Positions 10,768-23,649 are shown, numbered from the stretch's first letter. The stretch: 64,000 bases of DNA from Apricaphanius iberus (GCA_028564705.1 JAPXFQ010000488.1:62001-126000), one strand, 5' to 3'. A program made the numbers and translations. Notes: a model not told the origin generated them from the letters alone.

Positions 10768-11135
10768 TTAATTTTTTTTCATGAATTTGCTGAGGGTTTC
10801 AATGAGTTCAAAGTCCGATGGTGACATTGTGATGTAAAGCTGAGTATCATCTTCATAGTTATGGTAAGTAGTCTTAAATTTTATAATCTGGGCTAGTGGG
10901 GAAATGTAGATATTAAATAGAAGGGGCCCAAGGATAGAGCCCTGGGGGACCCCACCAGTGATTTCTGTAAGTTCTGGTGAAAAATTGCATATTGACAAAA
11001 ATAATTTCCTGTTCTTAAGGTAGAACTCAAACTAGCCTGGGTCTCTGTAGTACTGTACTAGAGAGTCTGACCCAGCTATCCAGTCCGATAATATATAATG
11101 GTCAACAGTGTCAAATTCTAGTCCAAAAGTACTAG
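10768..11135 (-). pseudogene. LINE reverse transcriptase fragment
   Basis: The minus strand reads EFDTVDHYILSDWIAG, SLVQYYRDPG*FEFYLKNR and then an open stretch with GGVPQGSILGPLLFNIYISP and YHNYEDDTQLYITMSPSDFE. The active site box of the family, YADD, is YEDD here, so the Ala is changed to Glu. One stop is inside the block. It belongs to the CR1/L2/Rex1 group; I cannot tell which clade. Confidence 0.8.
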
Positions 11136-11159
11136 CACTGTGGTTCTACCACAGCCTAT

Positions 11160-11160
11160 A

Positions 11161-11213
<53 letters not shown>
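11160..11213. repeat. (TA)n microsatellite, left arm
   Basis: Uninterrupted TA run that ends where the Tc1-like element begins. The same repeat resumes at 12792, so the transposon entered a TA tract, as expected for TA-targeting elements. Confidence 0.9.
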
Positions 11214-12791
<1,578 letters not shown>

Positions 12792-12830
<39 letters not shown>

Positions 12831-12869
12831 TCCAGAGGAGCGCTCTTGGGTTCCATCCCGCCATATATA

Positions 12870-12916
<47 letters not shown>
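12792..12916. repeat. (TA)n microsatellite with a 40-bp gypsy-derived insert
   Basis: TA run on both sides of a non-repeat island at 12827-12866. The island is identical over 40 bases to 8746-8785, part of the chromodomain code of the gypsy element 4 kb to the left. See findings. Confidence 0.95.
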
Positions 12917-12922
<6 letters not shown>

Positions 12923-12944
12923 AACAAACGAAAAAAAAGCCATC

Positions 12945-13757
12945 TGCAGGAAATGCTTGGGCTAGCGCTAAAACAGTAGCTAGCTTAACCGCAGAGCAAC
13001 TCTCTGGCATTTTGGAACAGCACAGAGCAGCGCTTGCCTCGGACTTTAAGTCATCTTTCGCCTCTCTAGACCAGAAGCTCGACCGGATTCAGGCTGTAGT
13101 TTCAGGCCATGTACAGCGCATTGCAGATCTCGCGTCTAACGCAGAACACATTAGCCAAAGCCTAGAGCAAATTGAGGGCACTTGCGCTACACTTTTGGAG
13201 GACAACAAGTGGCTGAAAACTACACTCTTTGACCTGGAAGGAATAAGCAGGCGACAAAATATCCGTATTGTTGGCTCACCAGAGTCTATTGAAGGCAATC
13301 GTCCCACGATTTTTTTTTTTTCAAAGTTCCTCCACGACATCTTTGGCGAGAACGTGCTACAGACGGCTCCAGAATTAGACAAGAGCCCACCGAAGCTTTG
13401 TGCCCAAACCTGATCCAGGAGATAGACCACGCCCTGTTATCATCCTCCTCCACAGCTTTCAGGTGAAGGAATCTGTCATCGGGGAAGCGCGCAAACAGGG
13501 CAGCCTGGAATAAAAAGGCCACAAGATCCGAATCTAGGAGGACTACACCGCAGAGGTTCTAAAGCAAAGGGCCGAATATAAAGATGTAATGGCTGCACTC
13601 TATAAAGAGGGACTTCGTCCATCTTTTATCTTCCCGGCGAAGCTGCACATCACTCTCCAGAATGGTGAGAAGAAGTGGTTCTCCTCCATCTCTTAGGCTG
13701 TCAGGTTCTTGATAGCCTGGAACGAGTCCGATGCGCTGAACTGCATGAACTTTTGAT
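12945..13757 (+). pseudogene. L1-type LINE ORF1 (RRM/coiled-coil), fragment
   Basis: L1 ORF1 proteins are trimeric RNA chaperones. The frame from about 12985 reads LTAEQLSGILEQHRAALASD, a coiled-coil stretch, then ENKWLKTTLFDLEGISRRQN (actual: DNKWLKTTLFDLEGISRRQN) and IRIVGSPESIEGNRP, the start of the RRM. A T10 run at 13310-13320 and a frameshift near 13400 break it; the C-terminal domain goes on in other frames (PRPVIILLHSFQ, EDYTAEVLKQRAEYKDVMAA, FIFPAKLHITLQNGEKKWF). No ORF2 follows: a different LINE begins at 13832. Confidence 0.85.
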
Positions 13758-14269
13758 CAAGAAAAAAATAGAAAAAGAAAAAAGACTGGGGCAGTTATGT
13801 GAGTAGTTTTTTCTCTCTCTTTAGTTATCAGAATCAGAATCAGAATAGGTTTTATTGCCATTGTTTGAGAACAAGTTCACAAACTAGGAATTTTTTCTCT
13901 GTACAATCGTGCACATAAAACATTTAACATAAATAAAAATAAAATAAATAAAAATAAAAAGAATGAGCTATAATGCCAAATTCTTTATAAATATGATAAT
14001 CTGTATGTATACTGTATAAAAGAACTATGAAGAGATAAACATCCTTTTTAACAGAAGAACAGCAGCAGGGTTCCATTCACAGATGTGCAGGTGAATGACA
14101 GCAGCAGATCTAAGTGTGGTCAGACCACACAGTGCAATAAAATCAAGTTACCTAGTGCAGATGGTTCTATCCTACATGGGTCTTTAACTGAACTATCGGG
14201 TCTTGTTATTGTTCATGAGTCTGATGGCGGAGGGGAAGAAACTGTACAGGTGGCGGGAGGTGTGGGTCT

Positions 14270-14823
14270 TGTTGAATTAAATAATTATCATAATTAATTC
14301 AATGCATGTTCAAGCAGAGACAAAATGGAGCCAATTTCCAGTTCTTAACATTTATTTTGAACAGATTAACAAATTGCAGTTTTACAGAGGAAGTTGCCCC
14401 CCTAGTTCCTCTGGGCCAGTCAATATATTTCTGACAATTGAATGTTCTCCATTTCACAAGCTTTATAGAAACCGGGCCTCGCCAGGACACTAGGCGTTTT
14501 CTTCTCCCTCCAATCAGATCATTTCCAAACAGTGTCTTAGCCATTATTGGCTGTCAGAAAATTATGCAGTCATAAGGTGAGACGTGTCTTTTCTCTTGGT
14601 CAAAAGCTCATTCTGAGTTTTATGGTTTTATGGCAACACACTAAATCTACAGACATCCTGTTTTTACAGCTTGCAATAAAACTTACCCAAGAGTTTTATG
14701 ACTTAAAAGCTTACCCCCATAAACAATACTGACAGACATATTTTTACCATCATGCAAGCTATATAAACAGACTTTTACCTTCTGAATAATAAAAGTTTAA
14801 AACATATATAGAATAACACCACA
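14270..14823. mobile_element. Solo LTR, 554 bp, with 4-bp target duplication
   Basis: The sequence starts TGTTGAATTA and ends AACACCACA. GTCT stands directly before (14266-14269) and after (14824-14827) it. Removing the segment and one GTCT joins GTGTGGGTCT to GGATGGACCGTAGCC, the expected 3' region of the host LINE. Near the right end are a TATA-like ATATAAAC (14761) and an AATAATAAAAG polyadenylation-like site (14784). No internal region is left, so it is a recombined solo LTR; orientation by these signals would be plus. Confidence 0.8.
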
Positions 14824-14827
14824 GTCT

Positions 14828-15955
14828 GGATGGACCGTAGCCTCATGCCTGAGGGGAGGAGGGAGAATAGTCGGTGTCCAGGGTGAGAAGAGTCAGCTGT
14901 GATCCGACCCACACGCCTCGGGGTCCTGGAGGAGAACAGGTCCCGGAGGGATGGGAGCTTGCAGCCAATCACCTTCTCAGCAGCACGCACGATGCGCTGC
15001 TGTCGGTGTGTGTCCTGGTCTGCGGCGCCGGGGAACCACATGGTGATTGAGGAGGTGAGGATGGACTCGATGATGGCCGTGTAGAACTGCACCAGCATCT
15101 CGGTCGGCACCTTGAGTTTCCTCAGCTGCCGCAGGAAGTACATCCTCTGCTGGGCCTTCTTGATGAGGGAGCTGATGGTTGGCTCCCACTTGAGGTCCTG
15201 GGTGATGGTGGTGCCCAGGAAACGGAAGGAGTCCACGATGGAGATGGGTGTGGGAGAGTCCATCAGGGTGAGGGGATACGGTGGGGCTGTGACTTTCCTG
15301 AAGTCCATGATCATCTCCACTGTCTTCTGGGATTTCAGCTCCAGGTTGTTGTGACTGCACCAAGAAGCCAGCCGGTCCACCTCTCTCCTGTAGGCGGACC
15401 CATCACCGTCTGAGATAAGTCCGATGAGGGTGGTGTCGTCCGCAAACTTGATCAGCTTTACGGACTGGTGACTGGAGGTGCAGTAGTTTGTATACAGCGA
15501 GAAGAGCCAGGGGGAGAATACACAGCCCTGAAGAGTCCCAGTGTTTGTAGTCTGATTGTCCGAGACAATCTTCCCCAACCGCACGTGCTGTCTCCGGTCT
15601 GACAGGAAGTCATTGATCCACCTGCAGAGGGAGTCGGGCACGCTGAGCTGGTAGAGCTTGTCTCGTAGCAGTCCAGGGAGGATGGTGTTGAAAGCAGAGC
15701 TGAAGTCCACAAACAGGATCCTGGCGTAGGTTCCTGGGGAGTCCAGATGCTCCAGGATGAAATGGAGGGCCAGGTTCACTGCATCATCCACAGACCTGTT
15801 GGCTCTGTAGGCGAACTGCAGTGGGTCCAGGAGGGGGGCGGTGATGTCCTTGAGGTGGGGCAGAACCAAGCGCTCAAATGACTTCATGACCACAGACGTC
15901 AGCGCCACCGGCCTGTAGTCATTAAGTCCTGTGATCCGTGGCTTTTTGGGGACAA
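14828..15955 (-). pseudogene. LINE reverse transcriptase
   Basis: From high to low coordinates the minus strand reads PKSHGSQDLMTTG (should be ITGLNDYRPVALT, frameshifted at about 15905), then an open 350-codon stretch: VMKSFERLVLPHLK, FVDFSSAFNTILP (first catalytic Asp), GTLQGCVFSPWLFSLYT, LIKFADDTTLIGLISDGD (FADD active site), LKSQKTVEMIMDFRK, FLGTTITQDLKW, KKAQQRMYFLRQLRK and LFSLLPSGMRLRSIQTV. Both catalytic boxes are intact. The end of the frame runs into the solo LTR. A G to T change in the LQGCVFSP box (family: PQGCVLSP) is minor. Confidence 0.88.
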
Positions 15956-15959
15956 GGCT

Positions 15960-17275
15960 GCAGAGTCATTGGAGCTAAAGGGTTCCTGTATATGGTTGGA
16001 GTACACAGATTTTGCTCTTCTCACTTCACTGCTGAAGTGGTACTTTGCTCGTCTGTATGTACTCCGGTCCTCACTCCGCCGCGCTACTTCCTTCTCCTCA
16101 CGTAGGTGCCGGAGCTTGGGTGTGAACCAGGGCTTGTCATTGTTATAACAAATCCTGGTGCGCGTTGGGATGATGCGCGTCTCATTGAACTGAATGTATG
16201 AGGTCCCAGTGTCCGTATACTCGTCCAGATTGTCCGTGGCTGCTCCAAACGCTCCCCAGACTGTCGTCTCCCAACATGAGCGCAGCTCCTCCACAGCTTC
16301 AGAGGTGTATTTCCTCGTTGGTTATCACGACAGGCTTGGCCAATTTCAGTCTCTGTCGGTATGAGGGAATTAGGTGCACCATCACGTGATCTGATAGTCC
16401 GAGGGGCAGCGCGCGGGACAGCATGATACGCTCTGCTGACTGTAGTGTAGCAGTGATCCAACGTGTTCTCCTCTCTGGTCGGGCATTTAATGAACTGTCT
16501 ATACTTTGGTAATTCCTGGCTCAGGTTTCCCTTGTTAAAGTCACCAAGCACGATAACAAGAGAGTCCGGAAAAGACCGCTCCGCATGTAATATCTGGCCT
16601 GCAAGCGTGCGCTGAGCCTCGTGCACGTCCGCGCTCGGCGGAATGTAGGCAGCCACCAGAATGAATGAAGCGATCTCACGCGGTGAATAAAAAGGCTTAC
16701 AGTGAATGAACAGATATTCCAGAGAAGGAGCACAGTGTTGGGAGATAACAGTCACATCCGTGCACCAGCTGCTGTTGATGTAGAAGCAAACGCCACCGCC
16801 TTTTGTTTTGTTGGAGAGCTCCGCGTTGCGATCCACGCGGAGGAGATGGAAGCCTTCCAGGTGAAGCGCGCTGTCCGGGACACTCGCGCTTAGCCACGTC
16901 TCCGTGAAGCACAAAACACAAGACGAGGAAAAGTCCTTGTTACTTCTCATCAGCAGCGCTAGTTCGTCCATCTTGTTGGGAAGTGAGCGGACGTTTGAGA
17001 GAAAGATGCCAGGTAAAGGCGTGCGCGCGCCCTGTCTGCGCAGGCGGACGAGTGAACCCGCTCGTTTTCCATGGCGCCGTTTCCCTCTTTTGGTCAAAAA
17101 ATGGACCAGGTCCCCAGCTGATGCTAAAAAAACTGGTAATAAGTCCCTAGGGGTGGTAGTTCTAATGTCCAGAAGCTCCACGCGGGTATAAGAGCACGCA
17201 GACGCACAGTTAACGCACAAGAACAAAAAAAACAGAGCGCACGAAAGCACCACGGCTGCCATCCTCGGCGCCATC
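15960..17275 (-). pseudogene. LINE APE-type endonuclease and linker
   Basis: The frame begins MAPRMAAVVLSCALFFLFLC at about 17275 and continues with LPGIFLSNVRSLPNKMDELA, CVLCFTETWLSASVPDS (catalytic Glu), LVIVLGDFNKGNLSQELPKY (catalytic Asp and Asn) and NTLDHCYTTV. A frameshift near 16400 separates this from the last block (SDH region) and from the linker DNLDEYTDTGTSYIQFN, KPWFTPKLRHLREEKE (16080-16230). An internal deletion of roughly 130 codons follows FSSNDSAAL at 15965. The endonuclease nicks target DNA for priming. Confidence 0.85.
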
Positions 17276-17469
17276 TTCAAAAAAAAAAAAAAATGAGTGC
17301 ATGTGCGCGGGTTCGTTAAAGGTTCCATAATAGTGGACTTTGCAAACAGGCCAGTTGAATTTAGGGGGGGGAACTGTACAACACACAGCTGGCTATAAGA
17401 ATGTATTCTGTCAGATGAAAGCTGCACCCATTTTGTGTTTTGATGCTGTATGATCGAGTTTCTCTGTTT

Positions 17470-17925
17470 TAGGGTTGATATGATCCTGGATATGAGCCTA
17501 ATTAAAAATGTTATAAAAGAAATAATAAAACCAGTAACATATATTTGTAACCTGCCCTTCTCAACTGCTAGATTTCCATCTCTTATGAAGATAGCAAAAG
17601 TAATACCAATTTTATAAAAATAGAGATAAAAATGTTCTTGGTTATTATAGACCCATATCATTGTTGCCACAAATATCCAAAATACTTGAGAAACCTTTTG
17701 CTGTCGATTAAATAACTATATTGATATGAATAATTTATTGCATGACAGCCAGTACGGATTTAGGGAAAAACATTCCACAGCATTCGCATTGATGGACTTG
17801 GTTGAGGAGGTAAGTAACTGTATTGAAAACAAAGAGTATTCTATAGCCGTGTTCATTGACTTGACAAAAAAGCTGTTGACACAATTAATCATAGCATCTA
17901 AATTAAGATTGTCAGCCTTTTAACT
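17470..17925 (+). pseudogene. LINE reverse transcriptase fragment
   Basis: The plus strand reads DMSLIKNVIKEIIKPVTYIC, FPSLMKIAKVIPI (RT domain 0), and after a few stops a clean run MNNLLHDSQYGFREKHSTA, ALMDLVEEVSNCIENKEYSI and AVFIDLTK, then a one-base shift before DTINHSI. These are RT domains 1-3 with the first catalytic Asp (IDLTKAFDT-like). Nothing follows after 17925. The clade is related to the LINE at 59121-63362. Confidence 0.75.
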
Positions 17926-18574
17926 TTCGTGTGCTGGGTTATCATAATTTTTCTTTCCTAGCTAAGCTATACATACTGTAGTGTTCAGTATTTGCTGTCG
18001 TTTGTTTTTCTTTTCCACACGCAAATTGTGATCAACAGTGTATACAGACGCAACATTGTCAAGAAATGAATTCATTTTGAATATTACCAATATCTGTAAC
18101 ATAGCAATTGTTGTCAAGAAAGGAAAGAATGTGAAAAAGGGGTAAGCATAAACAAGTTTTAAACTTCAGCTTACTCCTTTTGAGCTTTTCTGTGTGCCTT
18201 CCTATATCATTGCTACAGCACAAATTATGACTGTTTCTTTATTTTATTTTTTATCAGACAAATTGCTCAAATAAATGAAATAAATCAAGAAAAAAAATTT
18301 AATAGTTAAAGGGGCAATAGAGCATTATTGTAGGAAGCACGTTTTGTTTTCCTGATTGAATATTGTGGGAATCAGTAAGGATGTGAGCGCCAGCCGCTCA
18401 GAGCGGGGTTTTGTGCGTAGTTGGGGCAATGATTTGTGTGGGGGTCCTTTTTAAAAAAAAAAATCTTCTCTTTTTCCTTGCTTTTTTGTCTTTGTTTTTT
18501 TTTTTTTTTGTTTCAGAAGCTACTCTTCCCACTCATCCCTCCTATGTAAGACCTAGATGAAGGGAAATCTTAAT
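17926..18574. other. AT-rich stretch, no gene recognised
   Basis: Contains homopolymer T runs (18491-18510) and no frame with protein-like composition. The end may hold diverged L1 sequence leading into the next feature. Confidence 0.5.
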
Positions 18575-18727
18575 CCAAAAACCGAAAACTTGGTAACAGG
18601 TTTAATACTCTAGCTAATGTGTACGCCCCTAACACTGATGATGTGCAGTTTTTTTAACAACTTTCTCTCCAGGATCCCTACCTCCAATTCTTCAGTTCTT
18701 CCCCAAAACTTGCAACTCTAGTTTTGG
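18575..18727 (+). pseudogene. L1 ORF2 endonuclease, N-terminal block
   Basis: The frame reads LANVYAPNTDDVQFFNNFLS and RIPTSNSS, the usual L1 endonuclease box (NVYAPN..). It ends in ...CNSSFG, just before where the GGDFN box should be. Confidence 0.75.
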
Positions 18728-20377
18728 GTCCCACACTGCCATCAGGTGGTGCAACTCTGCTCTAGCAGAAGTCTATAAATACAGCCCTCTTACACTCGCT
18801 TGTTTCTTCTGCGTTCTGCAGGCCGGGGAGCAACAGAAGATCATCTCCAACCATCTTCCTTCGCTGGTGTAGGGAGGCCCGAGTTTCTGGCAGAAACTTG
18901 CTCTAAAGGAACCCAGAGACCACTCCAGGTGAATCTTGAACATTGATAAACAAAGACGTTCATCCTCAGAGCCTGACAGAACCCGTCTGAGTTTCAGGCT
19001 GCCAACTGCTGAGAAACTGGAGCTGTGAGCCACGTGTGCCGAGAGTCAAACCAACCAGAATCCGCATTTAGCCACAGAGCCGATAAGAGGTGAATGCCGA
19101 ACTGGAGAGCTCCAAAAAGGTACTGTTAAAAAGGTGGATAAGGATCGCAACACAGGCAGCCAAAAGAAGCCAGAGCCAGGAGCTTCCCATTGCTGCTAGC
19201 CAGATTAACAATCCTTTGTTAGCCTGCTGGCCCCCCTTTCCTGATCGACATGCAGCAACTCGGAGGACTTTAAACGTTCATAAGGTCTGTCTGGGCAGAG
19301 GCAAATTAGTCAGAAAAACTAGTTTAAAGGTGTTTCCTCTTTTATTTTTACTGTTAACTTTTTAACTTTCATGTGCTATATTTGGGTACACCAGGCATTG
19401 GCCTGAAGTTTTAATCAGTGCTTTTTAAAAGCCTATTCCTGATAAAGAGTCGTATTAAATCCTGTAATTTGAGCTACTAAATCAGACAGGAGTTTTTCCC
19501 TTTTTGTTTAATGTTTGATAAATGCATTTAAGCCACTCTAAACGCCCCATGTGCATCGCAGACAGCTAAAGCTAAGGAAGCCCACGTGTTGTTTTAGGCC
19601 GCATTTCATAAACAAAGATCTCTATTTTCGGTTCAAACAGAACTTGGTTTGAAATAGATTGTTTAACAACAGAAACGGATCTTATTAGCTTGTTTGAACT
19701 CCCCTTATTTGATCTAAATACGGGAATTAGATTGTTTTACTGTCGTGATCAAGCCATAAATTAAGTAATTCTCCAAAGGTTAATTACTCTTATCCAGATC
19801 ATTTTTAAACATAACATTTCTTAATCCAAATAATGTTTTGTCTTTTCTTACATTGCTTATTGGTTTAGAGGTAGTCCACTGGTGCTAAATCAGTTAAACT
19901 AATTACAATTAGTGAAACTAATTCAGCTTTATTCCAGCATCTACAGATCAATCCTTGGTTCTTAAAGGACCCAGATCCCTCCAGAATAATATCAGAATTC
20001 ATGGTTTCTCATCTTATTACATATCCATCTTTTTGTGTTCTTTTATTTTAACTATTCATTTCCTTTAATCAGTAGTGTATTCTTTCCTAATTTGGTGATC
20101 AAAATGTTTTTCTTATTTTTCTTTTTCTTTTTATGAATAAATCTTGTATTGTTGGAAAGTAACTGTTTTAATTTCTTGTTCAGCACACACATATTGGTTT
20201 ATGGTCAATAAACGGTATCAATTCATTCCTTCAGATTATGAGACTGACAGACATTTGGCTATTAAAATAGTTCCTGATAAAGGTGATGACCTGAATAATA
20301 ATAATTTTCCATAAATTATTAATGGTATTGACTGCTATAAGCAGTCCTTTTTACTATTAATAGCCAAATAGTTATAT
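18728..20377. mobile_element. Unidentified ~1.65-kb insert in L1
   Basis: The L1 endonuclease stops at 18727 and resumes at about 20378 (VIDPKLGNSASFIKSFLNEF). TTTTGG stands at both edges (18722-18727, 20378-20383), a possible target duplication, though the GDFN codons are missing at the join. Inside are a TATA-like TATAAATA (18772-18779) and, 1.35 kb later, AATAAATC (20137), as in an LTR, but the ends are not TG...CA. The last 115 bases have a 12-bp inverted repeat (TTTGGCTATTAA at 20254-20265 and its complement at 20357-20368). The small frames at 18773-19033 (minus) and 19090-19365 (plus) resemble nothing I know. Confidence 0.45.
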
Positions 20378-23290
20378 TTTTGGTAATAGACCCAAAATTA
20401 GGTAATTCTGCTAGTTTTATTAAGTCTTTTTTAAATGAGTTTGGCCTCTCTGACACCTGGCACTTCCTTTACCCTTCCGGCAGGGAGTATTTTTTTTCCT
20501 CTCATGTCCACCACACTCATTCCCGAATTGACATTTTTTTTTGATAATTCTCTGATATCAAATCTTAAATCCTGTAGTTATGAGAGCATGCTGATTTCAG
20601 ATCACACACCACTTGTTTTTAGTTTATGTGATCCAGAGGCTGTGCGAGCAAGAAGACACTGGAGGCTGAACCCACTGCTGCTCACAGATTCAACTTTTGT
20701 GACGCACATCTCCAATTACGTCACGTTGTTTCTGAAAAACAATAAAAGTCCAGATATGTCAAAAAAATGTATCTGAGAAGCTATGAAGGCATGTCTAAGA
20801 GGAGAAAATATATATTTTGCACCCTATAAAAGGAAGTGTTAAAACAGAAACAAACTGATATTTCTAACCGGATTCTTATTATTGATAAACAATATGCAAG
20901 CTCTCCTTCTCCTGATCTATATAAGGAGCGTTTAAAACTTCAAACCAAGTTTAACCTTCTCACCTCTCACTTAGTGGAAAGCTGGCTCATCAAGAGCAGG
21001 GGTAATTTTTATGAGCACGGTGAAAAGTCAGGTAGACTTTTAGTCTACCAGCTGAGGGGCTTGAGAGCTAAGCAAGTCATTCCAGGCATAAGAACTGAGA
21101 ATGGGAGTCTCTCAACAGATCAGAAACTTATTGAGAACTTTAAAGCCTTTTATTCTAGTTTATACCGTTCAAATTGTGCATCAGATAGGTGCACAATGGA
21201 AAATTTCCTTAATAATCGAAATATTCCATCTCTTACCAATGAAATGGAAACTAAATTGGAAGCCCCTATCACACAGGGGGGAAGTACAGCTGCAATATCA
21301 TCTATGCAATCTGGTAAATCCCTTGGTCCAGATGGGCTGTCTGTAGACTTTTATAAGAAATTCTCAGCTGAACTGATTTCTCCCATCTGCTCAGTTTTTT
21401 CAGAGTCTTTCGATTCAGGGTCACTCCCTCCCACACTCAACCAGGCTTGTATTTATCTTCTGTTAAAGAAGGATAAAGACCCTTTTGAATGTTCTTCTCA
21501 TAGACCCATTTCGCCCCTCAATACGGACATTAAAGTCCTTGCCAAAATTTTGGCTCGCCGTTTAGAACATGTCCTTCCGTCTATTATTTCTCCCGAACTG
21601 GGTTCATAAAACATTGACAACCCTTTTACAATATACGACGACTATTCAATATTTTATACTCTGACAACTATGGTGAGCCTGAATACCTTCCCTCTGTGGA
21701 TGCCGAAAAGGCATTCGACAGAGTAGAATGGGGCTATCTCTTTCAGACGCTTGCATCATTCAGATTTGGACCTTCCTTTTGCTCCTGGATTAAGCTCACA
21801 CTCAGCCTCAGTCTTGACAAATGGCCTTAACTCACAATATTTCGAGCTTCATAGAGGAACTTGGCAGGGCTCCCCTTCCTCTTTCCTCTGGCCATAGAGC
21901 CACTCGCAATAGTAATCGGTAACAATGGAAATATCAGGGGAATATTTAGAAGTGGTACAGAGCACAAGATTTCCCTTTATGCAGATGATCTGCTTCTCTA
22001 TATTTCAAAGCCAAACCAGCTCCTTCCCATAAATTCTCTCCCTATTTGAGACCTTTAGCACATTTTCAGGGTATAAAATCAATTTAAATAAGACTGAACG
22101 TTTCCCATTAAATAAGGAAGCGTTAAAGTTGAATAATACAAACTTTGGCTTCAAAGTCATAACCAGTCACTTTATCTGTGTCACAAGAGAATGTAGGCAC
22201 TTATTTAAAAATAACTTTCCAGCATGATAGATCAAACCAAAGCCACTCTGTTAAATTGGTCTCCCTTGTCGCTAACTCTTATTGGAAGAATAAACTTAAT
22301 CAAAATGACACTTCTTCCTAACTTTTATACCTTTTCCAATGTCTTCCATTTTTCACACCAAAATCTTTTTTTCAAAATCTGAATTCTCTTATTACATCTT
22401 ACATTTGGGAAGGTAAGCCCCCTAGGTTACAGAAAGCATTTCTTCAAAGTCCTAAACATTCTGGCGGTATGGAATTGCCAAACTTTCAATTTTACTTTTG
22501 GGCGGCGAATATCCGTTGTGTGTTATACTGGGATTATTTCCATCTAGATCCGTCATGCCCCAGTTGGGTATCAATAAAGGTTCACACACGTAGTCAGGTT
22601 TTTTTGCCAGCCCTTCTGGGTGCTGCACTCCCTCTCTGCTAACACAGCCTCTGCTGGAATCCCATTGTGAAACATTTTTTGCGTATTTGGATGCAATTTA
22701 GAAAACATTATGGCCTGCAAAATATCTCACTTAAAAGCCCAATTGCCCTCAATCATTTCTTTGCCCCTTCAATGACTCATGGTGCATTCAAAATTTGGCA
22801 CAACAAAAATCTCAAATGTCTGGAGGATTTGTTTATAAATCACAATTTTTTATCATGCTCCCAACTCAGCCAAACCTTTGGGATTCCAGGCACACATTTC
22901 TTTAGGTTTTTACATGTAAGGCACTAACTCCAGAAGTTGATACCGGATTTTCCCCACCAGCCTAAAAGCAACCATGTGCTTATTTCCTGCAACCCAGTAT
23001 CTAAAGTTATTATAATAAAATCTGTGTATCTTACTTTCAGTACATCGCCAAACCCTTTGACCGCTGTCTTTGGCTTACCTCCAAACAATCATCTACCGAA
23101 AGTGAAGTGTGAGGTCCTGGTCTTTTCCTCGTTGGTAGCCGGGCTATTTTGTTAAAACGGAGAGACTCCACCCCTCTGTCTCCCTCTCACTGGATCAGAG
23201 ACATGATGAATTTTTTAATTTTGGAGAAAATATGTTTCAGCAAACAGGGACAAGTTAAAAATTTGAATGGGACCGGCGCCCCTTCCTGAA
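20378..23290 (+). pseudogene. L1 ORF2: endonuclease end, RT and C-terminal domain
   Basis: Blocks in order: FIKSFLNEFGLSDTWHF and HVHHTHSRIDIFF (20420-20545), SDHTPLVFSLCDPEA (20597), ARRHWRLNPLLLTDSTFV; RT from 21280 with MQSGKSLGPDGLSVDFYKKF, HRPISPLNTDIKVLAKILAR; VDAEKAFDRVEWGYLFQTL near 21690-21740 (catalytic Asp); RGTWQGSPSS and SLYADDLLLYISKP at 21978-22010 (active site). Then RINLIKMTLLPNFYTF (22290), WEGKPPRLQKAFLQSPKHSG (22410), HFLRIWMQFRKHYGLQNISL (22669), and near 23160 LSHWIRDMMNFLILEKICFS. Frameshifts and stops occur about every 200-700 bases. Both RT catalytic boxes are readable. Confidence 0.85.
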
Positions 23291-23649
23291 CTTCATAATA
23301 GTTACTTCTGAGTAGCTTTTTTTGTTGTTGTTTTGTTTTTTCTTTCTTCTTTGTTTTTGTTCCCCCCCCTTTTTTTTCTCCTTTATTTTTTTTATACATT
23401 TTTTTTCATTATTTATGGGCAGGGAGGGGGTTGGGAGGTTAGAAATCAGAGTTGTCCCTGTCAACATGCAACTGCTTTGGTGATCTCTGCTGGCAAATGT
23501 TTTTTTGTTTTGTTTTTTGTGAAAGGAGCTAACAAACTGTTACCGTACAACTGTAACCTTTTTTGTGATATCACTGAATTTCAATAAAAAGACCTATGAA
23601 GAAGGACAGCGAAGCACAACCTTAAAGAACTTAAAGGAGTCCAAAACAC

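Larger units (their letters stand above)
9350..11135 (-). mobile_element. L2/Rex1-like LINE, minus strand, interrupted
   Basis: The minus strand reads LINE RT blocks from 11135 down to about 10768, then, after an interruption by a tail repeat and a SINE (10275-10665), the C-terminal half of the ORF: SELNLGSHIKAVTRSAFYHL (about 10195-10265), then the thumb/connection part (SRTLLLASSLKP, the counterpart of QNAAARVLTRT) near 10030-10070, and more degraded sequence to 9350. The two halves fit one element that was hit by a later insertion. Confidence 0.6.
13832..17281 (-). mobile_element. Near full-length minus-strand LINE, split by a solo LTR
   Basis: The 3' tail (plus strand AGAATCAGAATCAGAATAGG, 13831-13850) and the 5' start (minus strand GAAGATGGCGCCGAGGATGG, 17260-17280) bound one ORF with an endonuclease and a reverse transcriptase. 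Its 3' region is interrupted at 14270-14823 by an LTR. The middle (between endonuclease linker and RT, near 15960) is deleted. Same family as the fragments at 29985-31490 and 40571-41747, judging by the RT motifs; the clade (jockey-like group) is not settled. Confidence 0.8.
18575..23600 (+). mobile_element. L1-type LINE (ORF2), 5'-truncated, split by an insert
   Basis: The plus strand holds the L1 endonuclease start (to about 18727), then a foreign 1.6-kb stretch, then the rest of ORF2 from about 20378 to 23290, and an A/T-rich 3' end with AATAAAAAGACC near 23584. Many stops and shifts make it an old copy. Confidence 0.8.

Noticed and set aside
23187..23467. Lys/Gln-rich minus-strand frames
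   Set aside because: They translate the T/C-rich 3' UTR of the L1; composition only.
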